Source of the DNA: Paenibacillus soyae
GTDB lineage: Bacteria; Bacillota; Bacilli; Paenibacillales; Paenibacillaceae
Reading direction: 5' to 3'
DNA length: 64,000 nt
Assembly: GCF_024623455.1 (NCBI RefSeq)
Contig: NZ_JANIPJ010000015.1
Location: 124,001 to 188,000, forward strand
The first letter of the stretch is position 1. Each line of letters begins with the position of its first letter. Made by a program: the position numbers and the translations under genes. This document shows positions 15,378 to 23,725 of this stretch, one piece after another. The notes below the pieces were generated by a model. The model ran no database searches, had not been told where the DNA came from, and was given only the letters and a program-made list of their open reading frames with translations.

Positions 15378-17057
15378 GTGGCCACGCTTAAGAAAGATTC
15401 ACTCATCAAAGGAACGCTAATTCTAGCTGCCGCCGCGCTGGTCGCCCGGTTCCTCGGTCTCTTCCAGCGCATTCCGCTTGATTACATGCTCGGGGACGAG
15501 GGCAATATCGCCTTCTCCGCCGCCAATATGGTCTATATGATCGTGCTCATGATCGCCACGGCGGGCTTCCCGAGCGCGATCAGCAAGATGGTCTCGGAGC
15601 GGTACGCCCTCGGCAGACCGGATGAAGCCCAGCGCATATACCGTGCAGGCTTGCTGTTCGGCGCGGTGGCCGGCCTTGTGCTGGCCGTCTCGTTGTTCGT
15701 GCTCGCGCCCGTTTTCGCGACGATCGCGAAGAAGCCCGGCATCGATCTGGCGGTGCGGGCGATCGCGCCGGCTCTCTTGTTCTTCCCGATCATCGCCATG
15801 ATGCGGGGCTACTTCCAAGGGCGGCAGATGATGTCCGCCGGCGGAACATCGCAGATTATTGAGCAGTTCGTCCGCGTCATTCTGGGTCTCCTGCTGGGCT
15901 GGATCGTTCTTGTGCTCGGCTGGGGCGACCGATGGGCCGCGGCGGCCATTACGTTCGGAAGCGTGTTCGGCGGCATCGCGGCATTCACCGTTATGCTTCG
16001 GTTCGGACGCAAGCTGAAAAGACAGGACGCCGGGTCAAGAAGAACGTATAACGCCGAGGCTTCGGCCGCGTTCATGCCGTCGAGACCGGCTCCTTCGAGA
16101 ATGCCGGCAAGCACGCTGCGCTACCGTACGATCTACAAAGAAATATTGAGCATGTCTATCCCGGCACTAATTACCTCCGTAGCGATCAATTTCATTAACT
16201 TGTTCGACGTCACGTTTTTTATGAGATTGACGGAACGGTTCTACACGGAAGCCGAAGCGACTCTGGAGCTGGCGGATTACGGCATCAAGGCTGTGTCGCT
16301 TGCCGGCATTCCGCCGATACTGGCCATCGCGCTCAGCTCGTCGATTATCCCGGTTATCTCCTCCGCCTATTCGCTTAAGCGGATGAACGAGGTGCAGCGC
16401 CAGTCGTCGACGGTCATGCGGATCGTCTGCTTCACGGGCGTGCCGTTCGCGCTGCTGCTGACGGTGGCGTCTTATTCCATCACCGGGCTTATCTTTGCAA
16501 GCCCAAGCGGCAGCGGGGCGGTGGCGGCGATGTCCGCGGCGACGATTCTGCAGATTACGATGATGACGTCGAACTCCATCCTGTACGGCATGGGCAAGCA
16601 GCGGCTGTCGATGAGGCATACGATTATCGGCCTAGTGCTTAAAGTCGTGTTCAGCGTCGCATTTGCGCCGTTCTTAGGGGTGTATGGCTTGATCCTGGCG
16701 TCGACCGTTTGCTTCGGAATCGTCACGCTGCTGAATCTCGCCAAGATCAATAAAGAAGTGAAGCTGTTCGTGCTCGGTAAACGTTGGTTTCCGTATTTGC
16801 TGGCCGTTGCCCTTGCCGCGCTTGCGGGCTGGGGAGCGGAGGTCGGTTTGCTGGCCGTTACGGACGGCTGGGCCGATAAGCTATCGTTCCTCGCGGCGGC
16901 GGCCGTTGCAACCATCGTCGTAGGCGGCATTTACGCGGTGCTGCTGCTGGCTCTTCGAGTCATTACGCCGGAGGATGTAGCCTCGTTCCCGAGAGCTCTT
17001 CGAGGTCCTATGAACAAGCTTTTGCGCATTTTTCAGCGCGGCGCTGCCACCGCTTAG
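15378..17057 (+). CDS. MOP-superfamily polysaccharide flippase (SpoVB/YtgP type)
   Basis: A 559-residue membrane protein with about 14 hydrophobic helices. The N-terminal LIKGTLILAAAALVARFLGLFQRIPL is the typical start of SpoVB/YtgP/MurJ-like flippases. A basic, Ser/Ala-rich cytoplasmic loop occupies about residues 212-255. Such proteins move lipid-linked peptidoglycan or polysaccharide precursors across the membrane; in Bacillus, SpoVB acts in spore cortex and YtgP in cell wall synthesis. The GTG start follows AAGGGGA by 7 nt. It ends at a clear terminator. Cortex versus vegetative role cannot be decided here. Confidence 0.85.
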   Translation: MATLKKDSLIKGTLILAAAALVARFLGLFQRIPLDYMLGDEGNIAFSAANMVYMIVLMIATAGFPSAISKMVSERYALGRPDEAQRIYRAGLLFGAVAGLVLAVSLFVLAPVFATIAKKPGIDLAVRAIAPALLFFPIIAMMRGYFQGRQMMSAGGTSQIIEQFVRVILGLLLGWIVLVLGWGDRWAAAAITFGSVFGGIAAFTVMLRFGRKLKRQDAGSRRTYNAEASAAFMPSRPAPSRMPASTLRYRTIYKEILSMSIPALITSVAINFINLFDVTFFMRLTERFYTEAEATLELADYGIKAVSLAGIPPILAIALSSSIIPVISSAYSLKRMNEVQRQSSTVMRIVCFTGVPFALLLTVASYSITGLIFASPSGSGAVAAMSAATILQITMMTSNSILYGMGKQRLSMRHTIIGLVLKVVFSVAFAPFLGVYGLILASTVCFGIVTLLNLAKINKEVKLFVLGKRWFPYLLAVALAALAGWGAEVGLLAVTDGWADKLSFLAAAAVATIVVGGIYAVLLLALRVITPEDVASFPRALRGPMNKLLRIFQRGAATA

Positions 17058-17076
17058 CTGGCAGCATGAACAATAC

Positions 17077-17117
17077 GGTTATCCTTTCGCCTAACGGCTG
17101 GAGGATAACCTTTTTTA
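17077..17117 (+). terminator. terminator after the flippase gene
   Basis: A 9-bp stem GGTTATCCT / AGGATAACC (17077-17085 and 17102-17110) followed by six T. Confidence 0.88.
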
Positions 17118-17141
17118 TTGCCGCTATTGGAATCCCATTCA

Positions 17142-17171
17142 TTTACAACGGAGTGCGAACTTTAGTACAAT
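17142..17171 (+). promoter_or_regulatory. candidate sigma-A promoter of the stalk-domain lipoprotein
   Basis: TTTACA (17142-17147) and TACAAT (17166-17171) are separated by 18 nt, about 63 nt before the chosen start codon. Confidence 0.5.
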
Positions 17172-17233
17172 AGATGAATCTATCAACCTATGAATCTACG
17201 ATATGCGTAATTGGCGAAGGAGAGAATGGACGA

Positions 17234-18817
17234 ATGAAAAGGAATGGGAAGGCTAGAGCGCTTGGATTGCTTCTGCTGACGCTGATTTTGGCGATTGCGG
17301 CAGGCTGTCAATCGTACGGCGGAGTCGATCTGAACCAAACGATCAAAAACTCGCTGATGGTGACGTCGAGCGAAAGCAAGGGAAGCTATGAGCTGGAGCT
17401 TCACCTGAACGAGGAAACGTTCGAGGATTACGAAGAAGAGGAAATCGAGATGCTTCAGCTGTTCTCCCGCATGAAGCTGGAGCTGCATCAAGCGAAGCTG
17501 CAGGATGAAACGAGCATGTCCTTGGAAGGCAGCCTTGTACTAGGACAGGACCAAGACATCTCCGTTGACTTCGGCGTTCAGATGGATGAAGAGACGCTTG
17601 TCATCGAGCTGGAAGACGCGAAGGCGCCGTTCGTGTTCGATGTTACGGGAACGGAGCTGTTCGAGGAGTACGACATTGAAGAAGAGCCTTCCATCGACGA
17701 CGAGACGTTGACGCAGCTCGGATTCGATCTCATTGATATCGTCGGAAACTATGGGATCGGCAACCTCCCGAATCCGCAAAGCTTAAACGTAACGCCAGTG
17801 AATTTGCCGATCGGGGGCGCAGATACGCAGCTGATGCGCGTGTCGTTCACGATGGACGGGGACGAGCTGTGGGACTGGATCAATCGATATGTCGAGGCGC
17901 TGGTCTCCGACCGCGAAGGCTTGGAAGCGATGGTCAATGGCGTCTTCGACATGCTCGAGGCGAATCCCGGTTTATGGGAGCTATTAGGAGAGGTTAACCC
18001 GGTTCAGAAGGGAGTACTCGACGCGCCGACGCTGGACGACGTCGCGGCGGATGCCGTGGACGTTATTGCCGAAGAATTGGCGTATATCCAGGAGGAGCTG
18101 GAGTATATCGGCACCGAGGATCGGGAGTCGCTTGAGCTGCTGCTCGGAGACGAGCTGCAATTGAACGTCGACACCTACGTGGATGGTAAGCTTGCTATTC
18201 GCAAGCAGGATTTCGAATTGTCGTATACGGCCGGGGAAGGCTTCGAGGAAGAGATGCTTCTCCCGATTACCGGATTTACGCTTCGCGCTGGAACCGAACA
18301 ATGGAACGTGAACGGTACGGTCGCGGCGGAAAAGCCGGCGAAGGCGGACAACGCCGTACAGCTTGAGGAAATCGAGCATGGCTATCAATTCCTGGAGCTG
18401 ATTGACCAGGATTCCGATCTGCACGCGCTTCTGAAGGATACGTTCCACTTGAATCGTCAAAGCTACTACGGATTTACGGATGATTACATCAACCCGCCGA
18501 TTCTGATGCCGGGCTATATCACAATCGTTCCCGTGAGAGACGTGGCGGAGGCTCTGGGCGCGGAGATTAAATTCGACGAAGAGTCTAGACGCGTAACCGT
18601 CTCGGATCCGATGACCGATACGACGATCGTATTCACGCCGGGAAGCGAGCAGGTCATCGTGAACGGGAAGGCGGAAGTATGGCCGCTGCCGACCATGGTC
18701 ATCGACTGGACGACGTACGTGCCGGCCCGGAAGCTGGCCGAAGCGCTCGGAGCGGAGATCGAATGGGAACCGTTTTACGAAGGCAGCAATATACTTACGA
18801 TCGAACGGGAACTCTAA
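17234..18817 (+). CDS. secreted lipoprotein with C-terminal copper amine oxidase N-like (stalk) domain
   Basis: A 527-residue protein. The N-terminus has a signal sequence ending in the lipobox IAAGC. A long acidic region of repeated Glu/Asp-rich helices and strands follows, and the last 110 residues carry two copies of the stalk motif (VPVRDVAEALGAEIKFDE and VPARKLAEALGAEIEWE), as in many Paenibacillus exported proteins. The domain is not itself a copper enzyme; it is thought to mediate surface or wall association. The start at 17234 is preferred over the upstream in-frame ATG at 17174, which would put residues before the signal sequence and has no ribosome site. Function unknown. Confidence 0.8.
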   Translation: MKRNGKARALGLLLLTLILAIAAGCQSYGGVDLNQTIKNSLMVTSSESKGSYELELHLNEETFEDYEEEEIEMLQLFSRMKLELHQAKLQDETSMSLEGSLVLGQDQDISVDFGVQMDEETLVIELEDAKAPFVFDVTGTELFEEYDIEEEPSIDDETLTQLGFDLIDIVGNYGIGNLPNPQSLNVTPVNLPIGGADTQLMRVSFTMDGDELWDWINRYVEALVSDREGLEAMVNGVFDMLEANPGLWELLGEVNPVQKGVLDAPTLDDVAADAVDVIAEELAYIQEELEYIGTEDRESLELLLGDELQLNVDTYVDGKLAIRKQDFELSYTAGEGFEEEMLLPITGFTLRAGTEQWNVNGTVAAEKPAKADNAVQLEEIEHGYQFLELIDQDSDLHALLKDTFHLNRQSYYGFTDDYINPPILMPGYITIVPVRDVAEALGAEIKFDEESRRVTVSDPMTDTTIVFTPGSEQVIVNGKAEVWPLPTMVIDWTTYVPARKLAEALGAEIEWEPFYEGSNILTIEREL

Positions 18818-18840
18818 ACATAAGGAAGGTGAGAAGCATC

Positions 18841-19182
18841 ATGGAGAAATTAACAACGGACGCCGCTTACCGCGAAGCGATAGCCGGCGAAGAGCTTGCG
18901 ATCGTCGTATTCAAGACGACTTGGTGCAAGGACTGCCATTTCATCGACCCGTTCATGCCCGAGCTGATCAAGCATTACGAAGGCCGCGCCCGATTTTTCG
19001 AGATCGACCGCGACGAGCTGCCGGATCTGTGCTCCGAGCTTAACATTCTCGGCATACCGAGCTTCATCGCCTTTCGAGGGGGCAAGGAGCTCATCCGCTT
19101 CGTGAGCAAGCTGCGCAAATCGCGCGAGGAAATCGAATCGTTCGTCGACAAAGCGATCGCGGTCAGCGACGCATTGGCATAA
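18841..19182 (+). CDS. thioredoxin family protein
   Basis: A 113-residue thioredoxin-fold protein with the active site W28-C29-K-D-C32 and the cis-proline segment LGIPSFIAFRGG. It has no signal peptide, so it acts in the cytoplasm as a thiol-disulfide reductase. The CKDC sequence differs from the usual CGPC and recalls YtpP/YusE-like thioredoxins. AAGGAAGGTGA precedes the ATG. It lies 23 nt after the stalk-domain lipoprotein, possibly as part of the same transcript. Confidence 0.85.
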   Translation: MEKLTTDAAYREAIAGEELAIVVFKTTWCKDCHFIDPFMPELIKHYEGRARFFEIDRDELPDLCSELNILGIPSFIAFRGGKELIRFVSKLRKSREEIESFVDKAIAVSDALA

Positions 19183-19232
19183 ACGCTCGGCATTCCATTT
19201 TTATCATAACTTATGCAGTCCGTATGCGGATC

Positions 19233-19271
19233 GGCGTTCAAACGCCTTCCCGCGTGCGGGCTTTCCTTTTT
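19233..19271 (+). terminator. double hairpin terminator after the thioredoxin gene
   Basis: GGCGTT-CA-AACGCC (19233-19246) is followed immediately by CCCGC-GT-GCGGG (19249-19260) and CTTTCCTTTTTT. The second hairpin with its T run is the likely terminator. Confidence 0.65.
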
Positions 19272-19277
19272 TGCCGG

Positions 19278-19312
19278 AAATGTAACCAATTCGGACGCAT
19301 ATCGTCACATTT
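19278..19312. promoter_or_regulatory. inverted repeat upstream of ctaA
   Basis: AAATGTAAC (19278-19286) and GTCACATTT (19304-19312) form a 9-bp inverted repeat with one mismatch and a 17-nt spacer, about 75 nt before the ctaA start. A TATAAT box follows at about 19342. It could be an operator for a respiration regulator, but no specific protein can be named. Confidence 0.3.
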
Positions 19313-19385
19313 TCAACATGGCTTTTAAGGGCTTTAATCGCTATAATTGAAAGGGTCATAACTTACGGAAAATAGGTGATTTCTA

Positions 19386-20318
19386 ATGGTAACCGGCCGT
19401 TTTCGCGCGTTTGCTATCGCATCGTGCATCGGAATGCTTCTCGTACTGTTAGCCGGAGCGCTTGTTACGAATACCGAATCCGGCCGTGGCTGCGGAGATG
19501 ATTGGCCGCTGTGTCACGGCAAATTCATACCCGCGTACACGTTCGAAACGGCGATTGAATTATCGCATCGGGTCGTGAGCGCGCTGGAAGGTCTTCTCGT
19601 TCTTGGAGTGCACATCGCGATTTACCGGAAGTACAAGCAGGATGCCAAACGCTTCAAGGAGCCTTATTATTATTCGACGGCGGCCTTATCGTTCACGATC
19701 ATTCAAGCGCTGATGGGCGCTGCTGCGGTCAAATGGTATCAGTCGCCTCCCGTCATGGCGATTCACTTCGGGATCTCGATCATCGCTTTCGCCGCGACGA
19801 TGCTTCTGGTCATCTGGACGTACCGCGCGCGCAGCGAGCGGCAGGAGACGTTCCTTGTGCCAAGCAGCATATATCCAAGGGCGCTTGCTACGGCCATCTA
19901 CTGCTATGTCGTCATTTATTTGGGCGCGTTCATCCGCCACACGGATTCGGCGGGAGGCTGCGAGGGCTGGCCGTTATGCAACGGACAAGTCATTCCCGAG
20001 ATGGAAGGAGCCACGGCCGCGGTATTCATCCACCGGGTAGCCGCGCTCATTCTCGGCATCGCGATCGCGGGTCTGTATGTGCATATTAGAAGGGTAAGCC
20101 CTGGCGGAGCGGGCCTTACGAAGCCGGCATGGTGGGTGCTTGTGCTCGTCGTGGCACAGGTGCTGAGCGGAGCCTATCTGACGGTTACCGTCGGCAATGA
20201 AGATGTTTTTATATTTACGAGCTTGCTGCATAACTTAATTATTGTAGCCTTATTTGGACTACTCCTCGATATAGTCATTCGTTCATGGAGGCTCAGGGAA
20301 GGACGCGCAAGGCCATAA
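19386..20318 (+). CDS. ctaA: heme A synthase (CtaA/COX15)
   Basis: A 310-residue membrane protein with eight hydrophobic helices in two similar halves. Extracellular Cys pairs are present in both: C36 and C43 in GRGCGDDWPLCHG, and AGGCEGWPLCNGQ in the second half. The catalytic Glu and heme-ligand His of the first half sit in AIELSHRVVSALEG, with FIHRVAALI and LLHNLI in the second. The enzyme oxidises heme O to heme A for cytochrome aa3 oxidase. AGGTGA lies 6 nt before the start. In B. subtilis ctaA is next to ctaB; here ctaB lies about 16 kb away in the same orientation. Confidence 0.94.
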   Translation: MVTGRFRAFAIASCIGMLLVLLAGALVTNTESGRGCGDDWPLCHGKFIPAYTFETAIELSHRVVSALEGLLVLGVHIAIYRKYKQDAKRFKEPYYYSTAALSFTIIQALMGAAAVKWYQSPPVMAIHFGISIIAFAATMLLVIWTYRARSERQETFLVPSSIYPRALATAIYCYVVIYLGAFIRHTDSAGGCEGWPLCNGQVIPEMEGATAAVFIHRVAALILGIAIAGLYVHIRRVSPGGAGLTKPAWWVLVLVVAQVLSGAYLTVTVGNEDVFIFTSLLHNLIIVALFGLLLDIVIRSWRLREGRARP

Positions 20319-20378
20319 GCCGCGCGTGTTGCGAGGTGCAATCTATCCGGCTGTAACGGCCGAAAGCGGAAAGGCGGC

Positions 20379-21098
20379 ATGACCATGCTTCATTTCATGT
20401 TCGGAGAAGAAGAGAGGATGCCGGACGGCGCGTTCGCTGAAACCTGCTCGTATATGGATCAATTCGTATCAGCGCTGTCGAGACGGATCCGCGGCGGGCA
20501 AGACCCGGACAACAAGCTGCGCAAATACGAGGTGTGGACCAAAGGCCTGCGCTCGTCCCTGATCGAGCTCGAGCAGAGCCACTACGCCGCCATTCGTTTC
20601 AAGGAAAGGATCAAGTCGGGCTCGGCCTCGGACATGAGCCCCGAGGAACGCCTGGATTACGATCGTTACGTGTATTTCGACAAAAACAGCTTCATCCGCG
20701 TATTTTCCTTACTCGATAAGCTGGGCACGTTCCTGAACGAGCTGCTCGGCATGCGAACGGAGAGAATTAAGCCTCATTTCTCCTATTTCACGGTCCTTCG
20801 GAATATGAGGGAGCGCAATGCGCACCCGAACCTGACCTGGCGTCTTAACGACATCAAGGAGCACTACAAGGATTCCACGAATCGCCTCCGCAAACGAAGA
20901 AACGTCGAGATTCACTATATGAATTCCGAAATGCAGGATGATTTGATCCAAAGCCAGCGCATGTACGGAGCGGAGATCCAACTGGAGAACATTCAGCTTC
21001 AAGCGGAAGATCTGACGCGCTGCTTGCATATGGCGACCGAATCGCTAAGATTGACGTTTCAATATGCGGTCTCGCTCGAGAGGCAGCATCACCTATAA
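20379..21098 (+). CDS. HEPN domain protein (Cthe_2314-like)
   Basis: A 239-residue, all-helical, charged, soluble protein resembling the Cthe_2314-like HEPN family of Firmicutes. A motif R144-E-R-N-A-H149 fits the Rx4-6H catalytic signature of HEPN ribonucleases and lies at the start of a predicted long helix. No nucleotidyltransferase partner (MNT) or other antitoxin-like gene is adjacent; the neighbours are ctaA and an SDR. The ribosome site AAAGGCGG is close to the ATG, so an in-frame ATG at 20385 is an alternative start. RNase activity is an inference from the motif only. Confidence 0.65.
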   Translation: MTMLHFMFGEEERMPDGAFAETCSYMDQFVSALSRRIRGGQDPDNKLRKYEVWTKGLRSSLIELEQSHYAAIRFKERIKSGSASDMSPEERLDYDRYVYFDKNSFIRVFSLLDKLGTFLNELLGMRTERIKPHFSYFTVLRNMRERNAHPNLTWRLNDIKEHYKDSTNRLRKRRNVEIHYMNSEMQDDLIQSQRMYGAEIQLENIQLQAEDLTRCLHMATESLRLTFQYAVSLERQHHL

Positions 21099-21117
21099 TC
21101 CCGGGAGGGTGAATCCA

Positions 21118-21900
21118 GTGGAGCTAATGGGGAGAACGGCACTCGTGACCGGCAGCGCCAAGGGACTTGGCAAGCGCACCGCGATGCAGCTTGCCGAGCA
21201 GGGCTGCAATCTGATCATTAACTATTTGGAGAGCGAGCAGGAAGCGCTGCAGGTGAAAGCGGACATTGAGAAGCTCGGAGCGAAAGCTATAACGGTGCAG
21301 GCGGATATCGCCACAATCGAGGGAGCGCATAAGCTCGCGGACGCGGCTGAGCAGTGGGCGGGCGGCGTCGACATATTGGTGAACAACGCCGGCCCTTTCG
21401 TTCGTAAGCGGAAGCTGTTCAGCGAATATGACGAGGAGACCATCATCCGGCTGACGAACGGCAATCTGCTTAGCGTCATGCTGCTAGATCATCGTTTGCT
21501 GCCTCGCATGCGGGAGAAGAAATGGGGAAGGATTATCCACTTCGGCTTCGGTCATGCGAATGAAGCGCGCGCTTGGCCTCATCGGGCGGTCTATGCCGCG
21601 GCGAAGACGGGACTCGTCTCATTCACCAAATCGCTGGCGGTCGAGGAAGCGCCATTCGGGATTACCGTGAACCTGATCGGGCCGGGCGATATCCGCGGCG
21701 TGAACAAGGAGCGGTCAATTGAGGAAGCGGAGAACGAACACGACGCCGAATCGCCGCTCGGGCGTCCCGGAACAGGGGAGGATGTCGCAAGGGTTATCCT
21801 CTTCCTGTGCCAGAAACAGTCGAGCTTCCTGACGGGCAACGTCATTGACGTGACCGGAGGCTTCGACCCAATCAGAGCCAATATTAAAGGTATGTTCTAA
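21118..21900 (+). CDS. short-chain dehydrogenase/reductase family protein
   Basis: A 260-residue Rossmann-fold protein. The cofactor motif TGSAKGLGK, the DILVNNAG strand and the active-site YAAAK are all present. The Ser that normally precedes the Tyr by about 13 residues is not seen: the strand reads RIIHFGFGHANE instead of the usual INISS. It may therefore be an atypical reductase or a non-catalytic binder. The GTG start at 21118 has GGGAGGGTGA 5 nt upstream; an earlier in-frame ATG at 21064 lies inside the preceding gene and lacks a ribosome site. It ends at a strong bidirectional terminator. Confidence 0.82.
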   Translation: MELMGRTALVTGSAKGLGKRTAMQLAEQGCNLIINYLESEQEALQVKADIEKLGAKAITVQADIATIEGAHKLADAAEQWAGGVDILVNNAGPFVRKRKLFSEYDEETIIRLTNGNLLSVMLLDHRLLPRMREKKWGRIIHFGFGHANEARAWPHRAVYAAAKTGLVSFTKSLAVEEAPFGITVNLIGPGDIRGVNKERSIEEAENEHDAESPLGRPGTGEDVARVILFLCQKQSSFLTGNVIDVTGGFDPIRANIKGMF

Positions 21901-21914
21901 CGCGCATGTTCTAG

Positions 21915-21970
21915 TGCAAAAAAAGAGTCTTATCCATGCGGATGGCCGCCGTGGATAAGACTCTTTGCAT
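21915..21970. terminator. bidirectional terminator between the SDR gene and yutI
   Basis: A 15-bp perfect stem (21922-21936 with 21952-21966) flanked by an A run on the left and TGCATTAAAA on the right serves both convergent genes. Confidence 0.9.
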
Positions 21971-22215
21971 TAAAATACTTGTACGACTTCTACGACACCG
22001 TCTACTTCTTCAAGCAGCGCGCGCTCGATACCGGCTTTCAGCGTGATTGTGGAGCTTGGGCAGCTGCCGCATGCACCCATCAGGCGAAGCTTAACGATAC
22101 CGTCTTCCACGTCGACCAATTCCACGTCGCCGCCGTCGCGTTGCAGGAATGGACGCAGCTTGTCAAGAACGTCCAGCACCTCGTCATACATCGTGTCTTG
22201 TACTTGTTCACTCAT
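21970..22215 (-). CDS. yutI: NifU-like iron-sulfur cluster scaffold (C-terminal Nfu domain)
   Basis: An 81-residue protein that is a single Nfu domain with the cluster-binding motif C49-G-S-C52 in LMGACGSCPSSTITLK. It binds and transfers 4Fe-4S clusters in the cytoplasm. The ATG at 22215 is used because AAAGGAG lies 9 nt upstream; an in-frame TTG abuts that site. It is divergent from yuzB, and the set yutI, yuzB, yutJ is also clustered in B. subtilis, supporting the assignment. Confidence 0.88.
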   Translation of the reverse strand: MSEQVQDTMYDEVLDVLDKLRPFLQRDGGDVELVDVEDGIVKLRLMGACGSCPSSTITLKAGIERALLEEVDGVVEVVQVF

Positions 22216-22311
22216 TGCAATCAACTCCTTTCTCCCCTATTATAGTACAAAGCGATACAATTGAAAATGGTTCGCAAACGCATTCCAATAAAGTAAGGTG
22301 AATAGGCCATC

Positions 22312-22584
22312 ATGATAAAACCAATGATCGAATTTTGCGCCAGCAATATGCATCACGGAACGGATGAGCTCATGCAGGAGCTGGAGCTTGACGATTCCGT
22401 CGACGTTATCGAATACGGCTGTCTGGGTAATTGCGGCGAATGTTACGCCAGGCCCTACGCTCTCGTGGACGGGACGATCGTAGGCGCCGACAGCGTCGAA
22501 GAGCTTTCGGAACGTATCCGTGAAGCGATCAAGCGCCAGCAGGCCGATCGCGACGCTCTGGACAAGCTCCTCGATGATTTATAA
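22312..22584 (+). CDS. yuzB: YuzB family protein (DUF1450)
   Basis: A 90-residue protein with four conserved Cys: C9 in IEFCASN and C37, C41, C44 in EYGCLGNCGECYARP, followed by an alanine/charge-rich C-terminal helix. The arrangement is thioredoxin-like-ferredoxin in appearance and typical of DUF1450. Cys residues could bind metal or a cluster; neighbours (Nfu scaffold, NDH-2-like flavoprotein) fit a redox role, but no activity is known. It converges on yutJ with 6 nt between the stops. Confidence 0.85.
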   Translation: MIKPMIEFCASNMHHGTDELMQELELDDSVDVIEYGCLGNCGECYARPYALVDGTIVGADSVEELSERIREAIKRQQADRDALDKLLDDL

Positions 22585-22590
22585 GCTAGC

Positions 22591-23661
22591 TTATCCCAAA
22601 TGATGCTTCGAACGCCATAACACGCCGCTCTTGACCAGACGCGGCACGCGTCCGAGAATCGGCGTGCTGCCCATAATGCCGAAGCCGCTCTTCTTGCCAA
22701 GCGATCCGAGCACGCCCTTGAGCTTAATTTTGCCTAGGCGCGGCGTCTTATTCTCCCACATGGCCTGGAGAACTTCGGCAATTTGCTTGCCTTGAGCTCC
22801 GGCCGCTTGGCCGCTTGGCGAGAACGGCAGCGACGCGCAGTCGCCGACGATAAACACGTTGTTGTAATCGGGGAGCTGGTGGTGCGCGTTAATAATCAGC
22901 CTACCTTGGGGATCCTTCGGCAGCTCCATCCGCTGAACGATCTCCACGGGCTGTATGCCTGCCGTCCATACCGTGACGTCCGTATAGATAGGGGAGTCTG
23001 GATTGTTGCCGTCGTATAATACGCCTTGCTCCAATCGAGTCAGGCCGACATGCCCTCTCATCTCCACTTGATGCTCCATGAACCACTCCGCGACAAAATC
23101 CTGCAGCTTGCCCGGGAATGCCGACAATACGCGCGGTCCTCTGTCCAATATGCGGATGTTCAAATCCGGCCTGCTCTCGCGCAGCTCGGACGCGACTTCG
23201 ACGCCGCTAAGTCCCCCGCCGACAATTGTTATTTGTCCATAAGGCTTCACATCATTAAGAAGCGCATAGGTTTTCCGGGCGGCTGAGAACGTTTGAATGC
23301 TGGTCGAAAATTGTTCCGCGCCTTCGATGCCGTGATATTTGTCCGTGCAGCCAAGCCCAACGACGAGCCAGTCATACGAGATCGGATCCTGATCCTCCAT
23401 CAATACGAGCTGCCGCTCCAGGTCAACGTCCTTGATTTCTCCGAATGCCAGTCTCAGACGAGGATCGGACGGGAATTTCACCCGAAGATCCATATCCGAA
23501 ACCGTGCCTGCCGCAAGAGCGTAATATTCGGTTTTCAAGCCCTGGAAGGGCATTCTGTCGACCAACACGATCGATACGTCATGCGGCAATTGGCTTTCGA
23601 GCAATTCGTTCGCGATGGCTGCTCCGCCGTAACCGCCGCCCAATATAACTAGTTTTCTCAT
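22591..23661 (-). CDS. yutJ: type II NADH dehydrogenase-like flavoprotein (YutJ type)
   Basis: A 356-residue FAD/NAD(P) oxidoreductase. The FAD-binding GGGYGG is in the first strand (KLVILGGGYGGAA), the NADH-binding GGGLSGVEVA is near residue 155 and VFIVGDCASLPFS is the second FAD motif. The overall order is that of NDH-2 enzymes, which pass electrons from NADH to quinone at the membrane surface. The ATG at 23661 is preferred to a GTG at 23679 because GGAG precedes it. A second NDH-2 (49784) is present in the window; this one belongs to the YutJ branch. Confidence 0.82.
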   Translation of the reverse strand: MRKLVILGGGYGGAAIANELLESQLPHDVSIVLVDRMPFQGLKTEYYALAAGTVSDMDLRVKFPSDPRLRLAFGEIKDVDLERQLVLMEDQDPISYDWLVVGLGCTDKYHGIEGAEQFSTSIQTFSAARKTYALLNDVKPYGQITIVGGGLSGVEVASELRESRPDLNIRILDRGPRVLSAFPGKLQDFVAEWFMEHQVEMRGHVGLTRLEQGVLYDGNNPDSPIYTDVTVWTAGIQPVEIVQRMELPKDPQGRLIINAHHQLPDYNNVFIVGDCASLPFSPSGQAAGAQGKQIAEVLQAMWENKTPRLGKIKLKGVLGSLGKKSGFGIMGSTPILGRVPRLVKSGVLWRSKHHLG

Positions 23662-23725
23662 ACGATTTCCCAGCTCCACGATTCATGATGTTGGTTGTAG
23701 GTTGCGCCTACGACCTTTAGATTAA

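Noticed and set aside
20379..21098. HEPN-MNT toxin-antitoxin system
   Set aside because: No nucleotidyltransferase gene flanks the HEPN gene; the neighbours are ctaA and an SDR.
21970..23661. Possible novel Cys-based redox system (yutI, yuzB, yutJ)
   Set aside because: The three genes match known B. subtilis neighbours, so the grouping is conserved rather than new.
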